In this document: one piece after another, positions 11,826-23,135 of the stretch
How positions within the stretch are numbered: the first letter of the stretch is position 1
Layout: every line of letters begins with the position of its first letter
Source: Megalonaias nervosa
Taxonomy: Eukaryota > Mollusca > Bivalvia > Unionida > Unionidae
Length of the DNA stretch: 64,000 nt
Assembly: GCA_016617855.1 (NCBI GenBank)
Contig: JAECUM010001147.1
Coordinates: forward strand, 1-64,000
Direction of reading: 5' to 3'
Position numbers and translations under genes: made by a program
Notes under the pieces: generated by a model
Databases searched by the model: none
The model's input: the letters and a program-made list of their open reading frames with translations, nothing else
What the model was told of the DNA's origin: nothing

Positions 11826-12209
11826 CTGTGCACATGGCTTTGTTTACAGTTCAGCTTCTCCTAAATGTGCTGGATAAGCTTCAGTGGAAAATTGTATAGA
11901 AAGACACTTTTGATCAACATATGATTTATCTGAATTTGGACACAATGGAAAGTTGTGTTTGAAAAACAAGTGTGGATAATATATAGGAATAATAACAGTG
12001 TACTGAATCCTGTCTGCTGGAAGATATAAAGTACATATATCTCCAAAATGACGAGCTTACAAAACAGCTAAAAGGAGCTAACTCTGTGGGGGGGTGCACA
12101 CGCACACACATGAATAGTACATAGTTATTGACATCACAACAGATGTGTTTATTATTAGCTTTAACCTCAAAATTTAACTAAATGATAATCTGTTAAGATC
12201 ATATTGTGG

Positions 12210-12267
12210 CTGAGTGTGTGTGTGTGTGTGTGCGTGCGTGCGTGCAACCGTGTGTGTGTGTGTGTGA
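12210..12267 (+). repeat. (TG)n microsatellite with CG-containing interruption
   Basis: Two TG runs are separated by 'cgtgcgtgcgtgcaaccg'. No coding content. Confidence 0.9.
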
Positions 12268-12489
12268 CCACATTTAAATATTTTATGGACTGCTATAGAA
12301 ATTGACACCGTTTGAAAAATCTGTATATAAATTGTTAAGTTCTTCTGCAATTTCTTGCTATATCAACTCTCACTGTATGTGAAGTTAATTTGCCTCAGGA
12401 TAAACAGTATGGCACCTTGCCAGACAATTGCATTTACTAAACATTTATTTTGTTCATGCTCAAGACTGTGTGTCATCTAACAACATATA

Positions 12490-13980
12490 ATGAATTTTGG
12501 TATATGGCAAGGATGTTCTCAAATTACATATACTTCATGTTTTTAACGTTATTTTCAACACTGGTTGCTTCCCAAACATTTGGTCTCAGGGCACTGTGAT
12601 ACCTATTCCTAAGAAAGGTTCTGTAAATTACATTGAAAATTACAGAGGTGTCACCCTTCTGAGTGTCATTGGTAAATTGTTTACTTGGATTTTAAAAAGC
12701 AGACTTGTTAATTGAGTAGAGTAAAATATCAGGTGTTTGTTGAAGCTCAGTTTGGTTATAGGAAATGTCCACAAATGAAAGCATTTTTACTTTACATGGA
12801 ATGATAACTCATTATATTAGTTCACTAAAAATTGTTTTGTGCTTTTGCTGATTTTGCTATGGCATTCCATTCTACAGTAAGAGATATGGTATAAATTACC
12901 TAAGTAAGGAATACAAGGTTAACTATTTAATACTGACTGTATGAAAATATCAAAATAGACTGAAATTCAATAATACTTTGTTGAAAGAATCTGTATACAT
13001 AACTGGCATGTGTCAAGGAGATCATCAGCTGCCCTTTTTATTTTCCATGTTTATTAATGACCACTGAAGAAGAAGAGTTTATTAACAGTGGTGTTCAAGG
13101 TGCTGACATAGGCTTGCTACAAATGCTTTTGATTTAATGCAGATCATCTAGTCACCTTTTCTGCTTAAAAACATGGTCTGCAAATGGAACTAAGTTCTTT
13201 GAGTTCATACTGTGTCAAGTAATGGTTAATACAAGCAAAACAAAAGTTAAGGTTTATCATAAAGGAAGAAGATTAGCAAATGATAATTTATTCATCTGTA
13301 AAAGGTTCAGAATTAGAGGTAGTTAATAAATTTGTGTTTCTTGCAATTATTTTTACAAATTGTGGTTCTTTCACACTTACTCAACAAACTTTACGTGCAC
13401 AAGCCTCAAAGGCATTATTTGCATTGGACAAAATATTTATACAAGTTTGGAAATGTGCTCCCAACAGTAAAATGTGAAATTTTTGATACACCAATTCAGC
13501 AATTCTTAATAATGGATCAGAAGTATGGGAACTGGTTGAAGACAATACTGTTGAACAGTTGCACTTAATTTTTTTAAAAATCTTCTTGGAGTTAAAAAAA
13601 TCTACTAAAAATGATTTTGTATGTGAAGAAGTGAGGAGAACACCTTTACAGATCATCAGGCATTACTGCATTCTAAATTATTGGACTAAGCTCATCTAGT
13701 CAGATAACAGACCCTATATATCTGTAATATAATGCTTACTGGCAAAGAAAGCCATCCTTGAAAGACAAAGTGGGCATCATTAGTCTGGGATTTATTAGAC
13801 AGTCTTGGTCTGGAGGAAGTGTGGATAAATCAAGTTCTTGTGAACAAAAAGGTTTTCTTATTTTTGGTCAAGCAAATTCTAGCTGACCAGTTTACTCAAC
13901 ACCTTATCTAGAATCAGAGAATCTTCAAGAGCGAAATTGTATAGAAATTTACATCCGATTTTGGCTATAAGGAGCATATG
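12490..13980 (+). pseudogene. Decayed non-LTR retrotransposon reverse transcriptase
   Basis: Plus-strand fragments in shifting frames read as one reverse transcriptase. They are IPIPKKGSVNYIENYRGVTL and LLSVIGKLF (fingers, near 12600-12690), VEAQFGYRK (12740), an eroded FAMAFHSTVRDM (palm, 12860), then GVQGADIGLL (13090), VNKFVFLAIIFT (13320) and LGVKKSTKNDFVCEE with RTPLQIIRHY (about 13590-13660). The NYRGITLLS-type block is typical of RTE/CR1/Jockey-like elements. Many stops and frameshifts show it is dead. No endonuclease domain or terminal repeats were seen, so it is 5'-truncated. Confidence 0.85.
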
Positions 13981-15969
13981 TATGTAGTAACTATGACAAA
14001 TATTTAGAAAAATCCCCTTAAAAATATGGCTGCTCATACTTTAGATACTGAAACAGGAATATGGAAGAAACCATAATCCACTCAAATAAATCAATGGGTC
14101 TGCCAGCTATAATATCATTCATTTTGATATTAATCTCATGAACCTTAACACCATCATTGTAGCCAATAAGGCACAATTTCAGCCAACCATTGAGGAGAAC
14201 TGAATAGGCTACAACACTCAATCTACATATTAATGGATCTTGGTCAACCTTGAAATAAAAAATTGTTATCACCCCTTTCAAAACTTTGTGAAGACTCTGA
14301 AACAATTTGGGAAATATCTTTTTTATCATCTTTTTTAAAAACTTCATCCTTGAAAATTGTGACATTTCAATGAACCTGTCGACCGGGTTTTAATACATTT
14401 AATAACCTCTTTGATCTACGGAAGTGAGTAGTTGAAAACTTAATTCTGGGTTTATTCATGTGTATAAGAAAACATTACAGTATTACCTTAGCCTTATCTC
14501 AGTTACAATTGCTGAAGCTTTTCACTTTGATTAGAATTCCAGGCTAGGTTTCATGTATTATTCAATTATCAAGTAGCTCATGAATATAGTTTTTAAAAGA
14601 CTTAAGTGTTACCATTTGAATAAAAAATTAACATAAATATGTTGCACATGTTTGGACCATGAGTATACCAGTCACTAAAAACATACATAATCTACCAAAC
14701 AGATATTAAAATAATCCTATATTGTGCACCAAGACAGCAATGATATGGGTGGGGTGTTTCAACTGCTTAAGGTCTGCCATGTCAAGTACCTTGATATGGG
14801 CGGGTACTTCAACCACTTAAGGTCTGCCATGTCAAGTACCTTTAATTGCTATGATATTGTTACAAAATTGGTCCACAATCCTGGCATAATTTGTCTACTG
14901 TGTGGTTATGTAAATGATGGTAGACATAAGACACCACCCCATGTTTCTGACTTGGTAATTTGATATCTTTCAGGACTTGTAATGGCAAATCAATTCCCTC
15001 TTAACTTCTTTGACAACTAAGCTTCAAAGTTAAACGCCTCATTTCCTGACAAACAATGGCTAATAACAGACTAGTTTGGAATGCTTACCATTTCACTGAT
15101 AAACGGGTGTGAATGTCAGATTATTTTACTCTTATCTTTTGTAAGACTATTGCAATGTTCTGACAAGTAGAAAAGTCATTTTTACTTTTGCCACTGTCAG
15201 TCTAAAAAGACAAATTCCCCCTGATTCACAGACTGGAAGATGTAATATTTAAATCTAGTGCTTCAAGATGTATCTTTATTATGTTCTATGAAAATTATGC
15301 CACAATGAACTTTCTAATGCTTTCCAATCTACACATTATCCTCTGTCAGCAAAGAACACTGACATTCTAATAAAAAGTGATAATTATCTTCAGGCACACT
15401 GCAAAACATGCAAGTAGATTGACTATAGGGGTGCAAGACATAGTCAAAAATCTCCTTGGTGTCAAAACTATGGGTCAGACAGAGTAATAAAAAAAACTTT
15501 AGTACCAAAACTGGGGGTCAAATTAAAAATGTGGGGGTCTCTGAAGCGCAAATGATGGTAAAGGGAAACACTGTAGATTGATTCAGTGGGGTGGACAGTG
15601 GTTTCTTCCATCTCCCTGATTCAATATGTAAAGTATGGGCAGACTGCATTAAACAAAATGATCCACTGTCACAGAAATGTTCATTTTATACATAAATATT
15701 CACTGTTCCACTAAGAAGCAGTATGCCACTGAGTTCATGCTATAATCAAATTCCTAAAATAATTTGTTTTACTGATGAAAAAAAGTAGTGTAAACAATAA
15801 TTCATAAATTATTCCTCTTAAAAAAAAACTTGCATCCAAAGAAAGATGAAAAAAACAAGGTTATTTTAATTTTGCTGTCATTTTGATCACCACCATTATA
15901 GAGAGGCCTTCATTAAACCTTTTCAGGCTAATTTATTTTCAATCAATTTTGTCACAGTTTGAATATAAT
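13981..15969. other. No recognised gene
   Basis: Contains a 115-codon minus-strand ORF (14018-14365) with hydrophobic stretches (LSVVAYSVLLNGWLKLCLIG). It shares the peptide KVLKGV and its DNA with an ORF at 18637-18960, so it may be part of a dispersed repeat. The rest is AT-rich unique sequence. Confidence 0.4.
14740..14842 (+). repeat. Two-copy direct repeat, about 50 bp
   Basis: 'gatatgggyggg' followed by 'ttcaac', 'cttaaggtctgccatgtcaa' and 'gtacctt' occurs twice in tandem. Confidence 0.85.
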
Positions 15970-16520
15970 GTATGTGGTGACCTATAATGTAATACAAATG
16001 TCTCTGATGTGCAGACCTATATTGTAATCCAAATGTCTCAGATGTGAAGACCTATAATGTAATCCAAATGTCTCAGATGTGCAGACCTATAATGTAATCC
16101 AAATGTCTCAGATGTGCAGACCTATAATGTAATCCAAATGTCTCAGATGTGCAGACCTATAATGTAATACAAATGTCTCAGATGTGCAGACCTATAATGT
16201 AATCCAAATGTCTCAGATGTGCAGACCTATAATGTAATCCAAATGTTCCAGATGTGCAGACCTATAATGTAATACAAATGTCTCAGATGTGCAGACCTAT
16301 AATGTAATACAAATGTCTCAGAATGTCTCAGATGTGCACACCTATAATGTAATACAAATGTTTCAGAGGTGCTGACCTATAATGTAATCCAAATGTCTCT
16401 GACATGGTGACCTATATTGCACTCTAAATGTCTCAGATATAGTAACCTATAATGTTCTCTAAATGTCTCAGACATAGTAACCTATCATGTTCTCTAAATG
16501 TCTCTAAATGTGGTGACCTG
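15970..16520 (+). repeat. Minisatellite, 35-bp unit, about 15 copies
   Basis: The unit is 'cctataatgtaatccaaatg' plus 'tctcagatgtgcaga'. The central copies are nearly identical and the flanking copies are diverged ('gacatagtaacctatcatg'). This gradient from edge to centre is typical of unequal exchange. Confidence 0.95.
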
Positions 16521-16744
16521 CAATGGAAAAAAAAACTATTTAAAAAAATGGTAACAATAACCTCACAAGAGAAACCACTGGAGCCCAATATGTGTTATAT
16601 AACTACTGAAGCAACCTATGGCCAAAAACCTTATCACTTATTTACATCATAGGGTGTGGCTTAACTGCTTATTTAGAATGCACCCTGGAGGAAGTTGCAT
16701 GTCCCTGATCTACAGCATTTTTACCTTAGCATCAGCTGTGTATT

Positions 16745-16945
16745 GCCTTATAACTCCAATCCAATTGCAAACTGTACAGACCCAGATCTGCCATCACATA
16801 ATGTGGTGGGCAGATAAGGGCATATGCACTTCTATTAGGACAAATCAGTAAAACAAACAACATAGAGCCTGATCTGCTGGCACATTACTGGGGTCTATCT
16901 TATTTGCAGCTGGACAGGATTTATACATGAGTATATATGGTAATT
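16745..16945. mobile_element. Double-hairpin MITE, copy 3
   Basis: Contains 'cagacccagatctgccatc', 'acataatgtggtgggcaga', 'ggacaaatcagtaaaacaa', 'cctgatctgctggcacatta' and ends 'acatgagtatatatggta'. Noncoding. Confidence 0.8.
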
Positions 16946-19449
16946 CTGGACCAAACTCCATGGTTAGAGGTGAAATTAAATTTTAAAACTGTATGGAGGT
17001 TTTTCAGGTTTTTCAAGGTTTTAGAAAAATTTTGTTGAGGCTCAAGACAAAAAGCAGTTACAAGATTGTCTCCATGGTCAGCATAACATTTATTAAAAAT
17101 TTGATAAAGATGGCTTTGAGTTTGTTTCTAAATACAATGAAAATAAAGATATTATGAATGCAATGCTAATGCTGTTGATAATCTGAGAATGACATGATGT
17201 TATGTGTCTATCAATGAATGATAGAATAAAATGAACAGATGTATTTTTTGTGCATAATTTGCACACTTTCTCACTTGCTTGGTTAGCCTAACAAAAATTA
17301 TGCAAAAAAGCATTTTGTGAAGGGTCGGCACAGAGCTGTTATCATTATTTCACTCTTTTTTTTAAAATTAGGTTTCCTTCAATTTTTTTAAGGCTTCTAA
17401 GGTCAAAATTAAATTTTGGGTTTGACTAGGTTTTTTTAGGTCTGCTTCTAACCCTGAACAGAAAATCTCCAGCATTGGTATAAACTGTAGCAAATAATAT
17501 TAGCAATATTCTCAATACATGCACTTGATGATAATTTGTAAACTGTGGCTTAAGAATTTATAGTCTTATTATCAGAAATAGATCTAGTTAAGTCCTTTCT
17601 CATATTTTACATAGAAAAAATGTAAAAACAATTTACATTTAGACCTCTACAGGGCAAAAATTTTTTAAATGATTTCTCTAACCTATTTTTTCAATCTCAA
17701 ACATTTTCAGACTTTATCTCTAGCATGTTGCTTCTGGGGTTATAACATGTATGAAAGCGGCATATATCACTTGAGGGGACATATTTATAACGTGTAATTA
17801 TTGAAGAAATCTACTTCAGTACTAATAAAATGCAAAAGTCTTGTGTCTACATTTAAAGCTTGTACTGTCCCTGGTAACTGAGACTGTGCTATATGCCACT
17901 TGAGGACTGAAAATCAATATCTAGGGGTGTTTTACAGAAACCTATCAAATAACACATACCAAGAATGGTATTAAGAAAGCACTCTTAGAGAGGGTAAAGT
18001 TTCTCCGAGAAAAGTGAATGCACATGTTAAATGATAAGTAAATAAAACAGGTGTATAATATATACCGGCCCATGCTACATGTTCACCATGACAGATCTGC
18101 AGTCTATACCAAGAGACCTACCAGGGCAATTGCAAGGGACGGGTGATAGACAACCACCAGGGTTTCCATTTAACTAAGTTTGCTATATTATTTCCTATCA
18201 GGAGTACCTAAGGCAAAGGCACCATTCAGCACAAACTTTAGATGGCCTTGTACTGACCAATATTTTTAAATGGTCATAAAGGTTGTTAGATTTAATACTT
18301 GTAACAATTGTTTTAATTATCTATTTCTTTTAAGACAGAAAATACATCAAGTTAAATTATTCTAGTAAATGAAGCAGAAAAAGCCATACTTATTTTTAAA
18401 TTACAGTGAAATCCTTGGAAAATGGACATTTGTCTCATATGAAAAGATTAAACATAAATGTTTTTAACAACTTGGATACTTAAGTAACTGTAAAATATCC
18501 ATTAACTCTAAACTATATTTATAACATTTACTACTGTAACTGAATAACCAATTCATATGTTGGTTTAGCTGATAGTCAATGCAAATTGCACTGACAGCAG
18601 AAAAACCTGAATATGATCTGAATAGATTTATGTAAATCAATGCTGGCAGTTCAAACTACAATACAATATGAAAATACACTGCTGACTGAACATAATACAG
18701 TCCCTTATATCTCCAGTTATATGAGCATGGTTCCTGTTGAAGAAAACAAGCCTTCCTAAATACTGGGTGGATGGTATTGTCAGGAGGTAGAGGAATACTG
18801 AAAGTTTCACAGCTGACCAATGTATATATCGTGCCCATGCTATATTCATTATACTTAAAATCCTATTATAAACCAATGACAAACGATTAGTCAAATCCCC
18901 TACCCCATCTTCAACCTCCACCCCTTTTAAAACTTTGGCAAATCTTAGTTTGTAACACAATGTCCAATCATAAATGCACCCTTATTTTAAAAGATATGTT
19001 AGCATGGCCCCTAATGGGTTTACATGGAAGAAATAATATTTACTCTGATATTTTTTCTTCTCCCCAAAACAATCAAGATCAACTTTAAAATGTAATAACC
19101 CCTGCATCTCGATTGTACAGCTTGACATCCTGAAACATTGTATATCCTTGACTTATTATAATGTATGGACAAAAGCTCATACACCATGGTACATGTAGTC
19201 GATAAAACTGTTCTCTAAGGCGTTAATGGATTCTTAAAAAAGCATTGTAGTATATATTAATCCATTCAAAAGAAATAATTTTATGGAGATATGCATACAA
19301 TTTTAGCAATTTTATCAAACAATGAGTTCTGTCTATAAACTATTTGTCAACCAAATAGATTTCTCTATATATAATTAAAGTTTTTCATCAAATGAAGAGA
19401 AATGTTACACATTTCGGTTGCAGGAACTCACAGTTTCAAACCCACCCAC
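16946..19449. other. No supported gene
   Basis: AT-rich. The minus ORF at 18637-18960 is discussed as a possible repeat. Very short splice-bounded frames occur (for example DVKLYNRDAG at 19100-19129 and SAFLIPFL near 17965-17988), but at 24-30 nt they are within chance. Confidence 0.4.
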
Positions 19450-19695
19450 CCCAAGTCATACCAAAAGACTTATAAAAATGGTACAAACAGTTGCCTCACT
19501 ATGTGCTCCACATTAAGAGGTTATTATTAGGACTGGTCTGCCCAGTCTCAGGATAATGTGACTGGGTGGGACATCATGCTGCATGTCTGTGTCATGATGC
19601 CTCAGTGCTAGACATCACTATAAAACTATAAACTGCCACACTGCAGATATCGTAGCGATATGACTGAAAAATTGTTAAAGCTACCTTTTAAAAAA
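19450..19695 (+). mobile_element. SINE, headless copy of the third type
   Basis: It begins with the post-B-box segment 'ccaagtcataccaaaagac', continues 'gttgcctcactatgtgctcc', 'ataatgtgactgggtgggac' and ends 'agctaccttttaaa'. The tRNA-like promoter part is missing, as in a 5'-truncated insertion. It is flanked by unusually long direct repeats (see findings). Confidence 0.7.
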
Positions 19696-20254
19696 ATCCA
19701 AGTCCAGGAATTCTCAATATAGAATTGAAGTTTTTATCAAATGAAGAGAAATGTTACACTTTTGATCAAAGGCAAAAAAAAATTGTCCTGCAATATGTAC
19801 TTATTTGTTTCTACTTTTACTCTATAAATTTATGTACTATAATTTGCTTCTTTTACATACACAACTGAGTCTCATAATATACATTTTATGCTCTAAATAT
19901 AAAGTATAGTTAGATATTGTGCTTTACAGATATTCATAATTTTATCACAAAATGTTGGGAAACTTCTCCCCATCTATTTTAATATGCATGAAATAACAGC
20001 CATAACCCTCAATTAGTATTTAATGGAAGGACTGTAAACTGTTCAAATACAGAAAACTCTAAATTCTAAAGAAGCTAAATACCACAAACTACCTCAAGGT
20101 CAACATTCTTATCATACTGGATTAGTAGTTAGTCATTTTAGAATATAATACTACACTGTTAAATCTCCACAGCAAACTATCCCTCCTGACCAGTGATGTC
20201 GATAGATCTATGTACACAGCACATCAACGCACTCCTTGCACAAACATGACTTAC

Positions 20255-20338
20255 CTTCTCATCAATACTTGACAAGAGATCTGGCACAGAACTTGATTTT
20301 CCACCCGAATCTGTTTTCTCTGATGTATCAAAATCCAT
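20255..20338 (-). CDS. Candidate first coding exon of an unrecognised gene
   Basis: An ATG with A at -3 and G at +4 opens 28 codons, starting MDFDTSEKTDSGGK and ending DLLSSIDEK. It finishes AAG before a perfect consensus donor 'gtaagtcatg'. The composition is hydrophilic with few AT-driven residues (no Ile/Asn/Tyr runs), unlike chance ORFs nearby. A possible next exon of 8 codons (YDKNVDLE, about 20094-20117) follows after a short intron with a good acceptor 'ctactaatccag'. I do not recognise the protein. It could be chance; transcript data would decide. Confidence 0.4.
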
Positions 20339-20339
20339 T

Positions 20340-22076
20340 CTCACAGAGTCGTGTAACAAATGCTAGTTTTACACATTTGTCTACTTTACACTATACCCAA
20401 ATTCCATTGAAATATAAAGAAGTATTCCAATTTTTTAGGATCCATATTTTAACAGTTCAGGTGCCATCTAAAAATCCAATATTTTGGAAGCAGCGAAAAA
20501 ATATTTCTGATGTAAGTAATCAATACTAAAAGATGTATCATATATTATCATGCCCATGTGTTACTTACACATGCATGCATTACTTATATCCGAACTGTCT
20601 CTCATTGATCCAAACCTTAATTTTAATCCAGTATTAATCAGTCTATCTAATCCTTATATAAATACATTATTCCAAGTAAGTTTATTAGATATTTAAACTT
20701 TCTGCATCCAAAGAAATGCAAAAATCTGAACTTGCCAACAAAATGTCTTGCATGCACATAAAAATCTTCACCAAAGAAAGTAATCCATTCTCAATGGATT
20801 CCAAGGAGTGAACCCATTCAATAATGATCAGAGAGAAACTGGAATGCTGGCAAATGTGGACAAGCCTGGCAGGTAGATAAATAAACAGACCACTATAATA
20901 TAGGTACTGTGGCTACCCATGAGCTGAGGGAATAATGACAGTTGTAGCATGTTAAGGCAGGTTGCTCAAAAGCCCTCCATAACTGTTATAGTCTATTTTA
21001 AAATTTAGACTGGAACTGAATTAAAGTAATCAATAGTTCAATACACATTGGATAATAGTGCTGTAAATATTCTGTTGTGTATTTCCTGGTTACCTGATAT
21101 ATCACAAAAATGCTCCATTTTCGAAATTTTTACAGACGAGTTTTGTTTTAGGGTACTTTTTTGTTTTTTACTTAAGTGGTGCTTTTTAACTTTTTGGGAA
21201 CAATGGGACATGTTCTTTCAATCAAAGGACATTGCTTACTGCTAACAGCACAATTTATGCTGGCTTTTTTCAAAGGAAAAACTGACAAAAAGCATATTTG
21301 TAAGTAAAAACATACATAAAACAATAAAAAAAATTTCAGACATTAATATAAAATTGCTGTTTTGTGTAGGTATTTCAAAGAGATAGAGAGAGAAGCAGAT
21401 AGAATAACCCTTGAAGAAAAGAAGGACAGGATCTAAAATGGCATGATTGTGGTAACCAACATTTTGACATATATTTTAAATATGTCTCAACTACATCACA
21501 AATGATAACATGTATAAAATGTTACAACTTCTACAGATTACATTTTGATTTAAAGTCCTATCAATATTTTACATTATTCTCTTCAAGTTATCTGATTTGA
21601 AGACTAAAAGCAGATATCACAGATCATATTTACTGACAAATTTTACAACTTTTGTTTGTAACTGTGTTATTTTTCTAATTTTAATACAGTACATGGCACA
21701 AATTTCACTGGATTTTTATATGCAGTGTTTTATCATCTACATTTAATTAGAGAGTAATAAAAAAATTATTATTCTTCTGTTGTTTCTTGTTTATTATTTT
21801 ATATAAGAAAACATTATATCACAATAGTTACCATAAAAGCATATGCATAAAGGTAAACAAAAGGATTTATAATGGTTTTAATAATGTTTCAAAAAACTAT
21901 GCACAAAGAAAACACATCCATGACAAACTGAATGAATGAAATCCTGAAAAGCTCTAAAATCCAATAGATATTAAATTTATGTATAAAATTTTATCCTGTT
22001 TCATAATATTGCAAATGCACTCTATATTAGTTTCTACTTTTTCAGAATAAAAACAGTAAATATACATGCTTGTAAG
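20340..22076. other. No gene seen
   Basis: AT-rich unique sequence. If 20255-20338 is a first exon, the first few hundred bases here would hold its promoter. No TATA box in clear position or CpG cluster is evident. Confidence 0.45.
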
Positions 22077-22423
22077 TTAAATCCAAACTGCAAACAACAC
22101 AGACCCTAATTTGCCATCGCAAAATGTGCCCGCAGATCTGGGTCTGTGTCTGTTCTACTTATTACTCCTAGCAAACTGTGCTGACCCAGATATGGTGGCA
22201 CAATATAGGATGGGAGCAGAAGCACCCACAGAATTTTTTTAGGGGGGGAGGGGGCAAACATGTAGAGGTCAGCTATTTAGTTTTACTGATGTAGGCCAAA
22301 ACATGTTCAGATGTTTAGAGGTGAAATTGGGGTCTCTTGCCCCTATGTGTGGGTGCCCATGGATGGGAGACTGGGTCTGTGCAGTTTACGGTTGACTTGA
22401 CTTGTAAGCAAATATATATGGTA
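22077..22423. mobile_element. Double-hairpin MITE, copy 4, interrupted
   Basis: The left end ('aaactgcaaacaacacag', 'gcagatctgggtctgtg') and right end ('gtctgtgcagtttacggttg', 'gtaagcaaatatatatggta') belong to the family. Between about 22200 and 22370 is unrelated sequence that includes a G-rich run. It is an insertion or rearrangement within the copy. Confidence 0.6.
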
Positions 22424-22438
22424 TTACTGTGAAAAAAG

Positions 22439-22716
22439 GTGATCACTAGCCATGAGGTGACAGAATAGATATAAACCAAGAGTGATCACTAGCCATGAGA
22501 TGACAGAATAGATAGATATAAACCGAAAGAGTGATCACTGGCCATGAGGTGACAGAATAGATAGATATAAAAAGTGATCACTAGCGATGAGGTGACAGAA
22601 TAGGTAGATATAAACCAAAAGAGTGATCATTAGCCATGAGATGACAGAATAGACAGATATAAACCAAAGGAGTGATCACTAGCCATGAGGTGCCAGAATA
22701 AATAGATATAAACCAA
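22439..22716 (+). repeat. Minisatellite, unit about 46-50 bp, 6 copies
   Basis: The unit is 'gtgatcactagccatgaggt' plus 'gacagaatagatagatataa' plus a short A-rich spacer of variable length. Confidence 0.93.
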
Positions 22717-22984
22717 AAGCCACCAAACAAATAAGAAAATGTCTTAACTGTGCAAATATTGCAAGAAATGTATATTCTGTGGATTAAGGTGGAGAGAATA
22801 CTGACATCGTTACAGGAGACTGATCTCTTAACACACGAGTCTTTCATAAAATTGACATTTCAAACCAATAGACAAAATATTTTCTGCAAATAAATTATTG
22901 GCATCAAATACAATTCAGCTTAAGGGAAATGCAAGAATTTATAATCAAGTTGGTCATGGAAATGTGGCTTTACTGCTCAGGCAG

Positions 22985-23135
22985 AGAGACAATACAGACA
23001 GACAAGATAGACTGACAGACTAAATAGATAAATAGACAAGACATAGAAAGACAGAGAAAGATAGATTGACAGACCAAATAGATAAACAGACCATACAAAT
23101 AGACAGACAGACAAGACAGATAGATAGATACCCAC
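22985..23135 (+). repeat. GACA/GATA-rich simple repeat
   Basis: Interspersed 'acagacag', 'gatagata' and 'aatagataaatagacaaga' tracts. Low complexity. Confidence 0.85.

Noticed and set aside
15080..15120. Consensus-like minus-strand donor 'aaatggtaagcattc'
   Set aside because: All frames upstream have stops before any usable acceptor, so no exon can end there.
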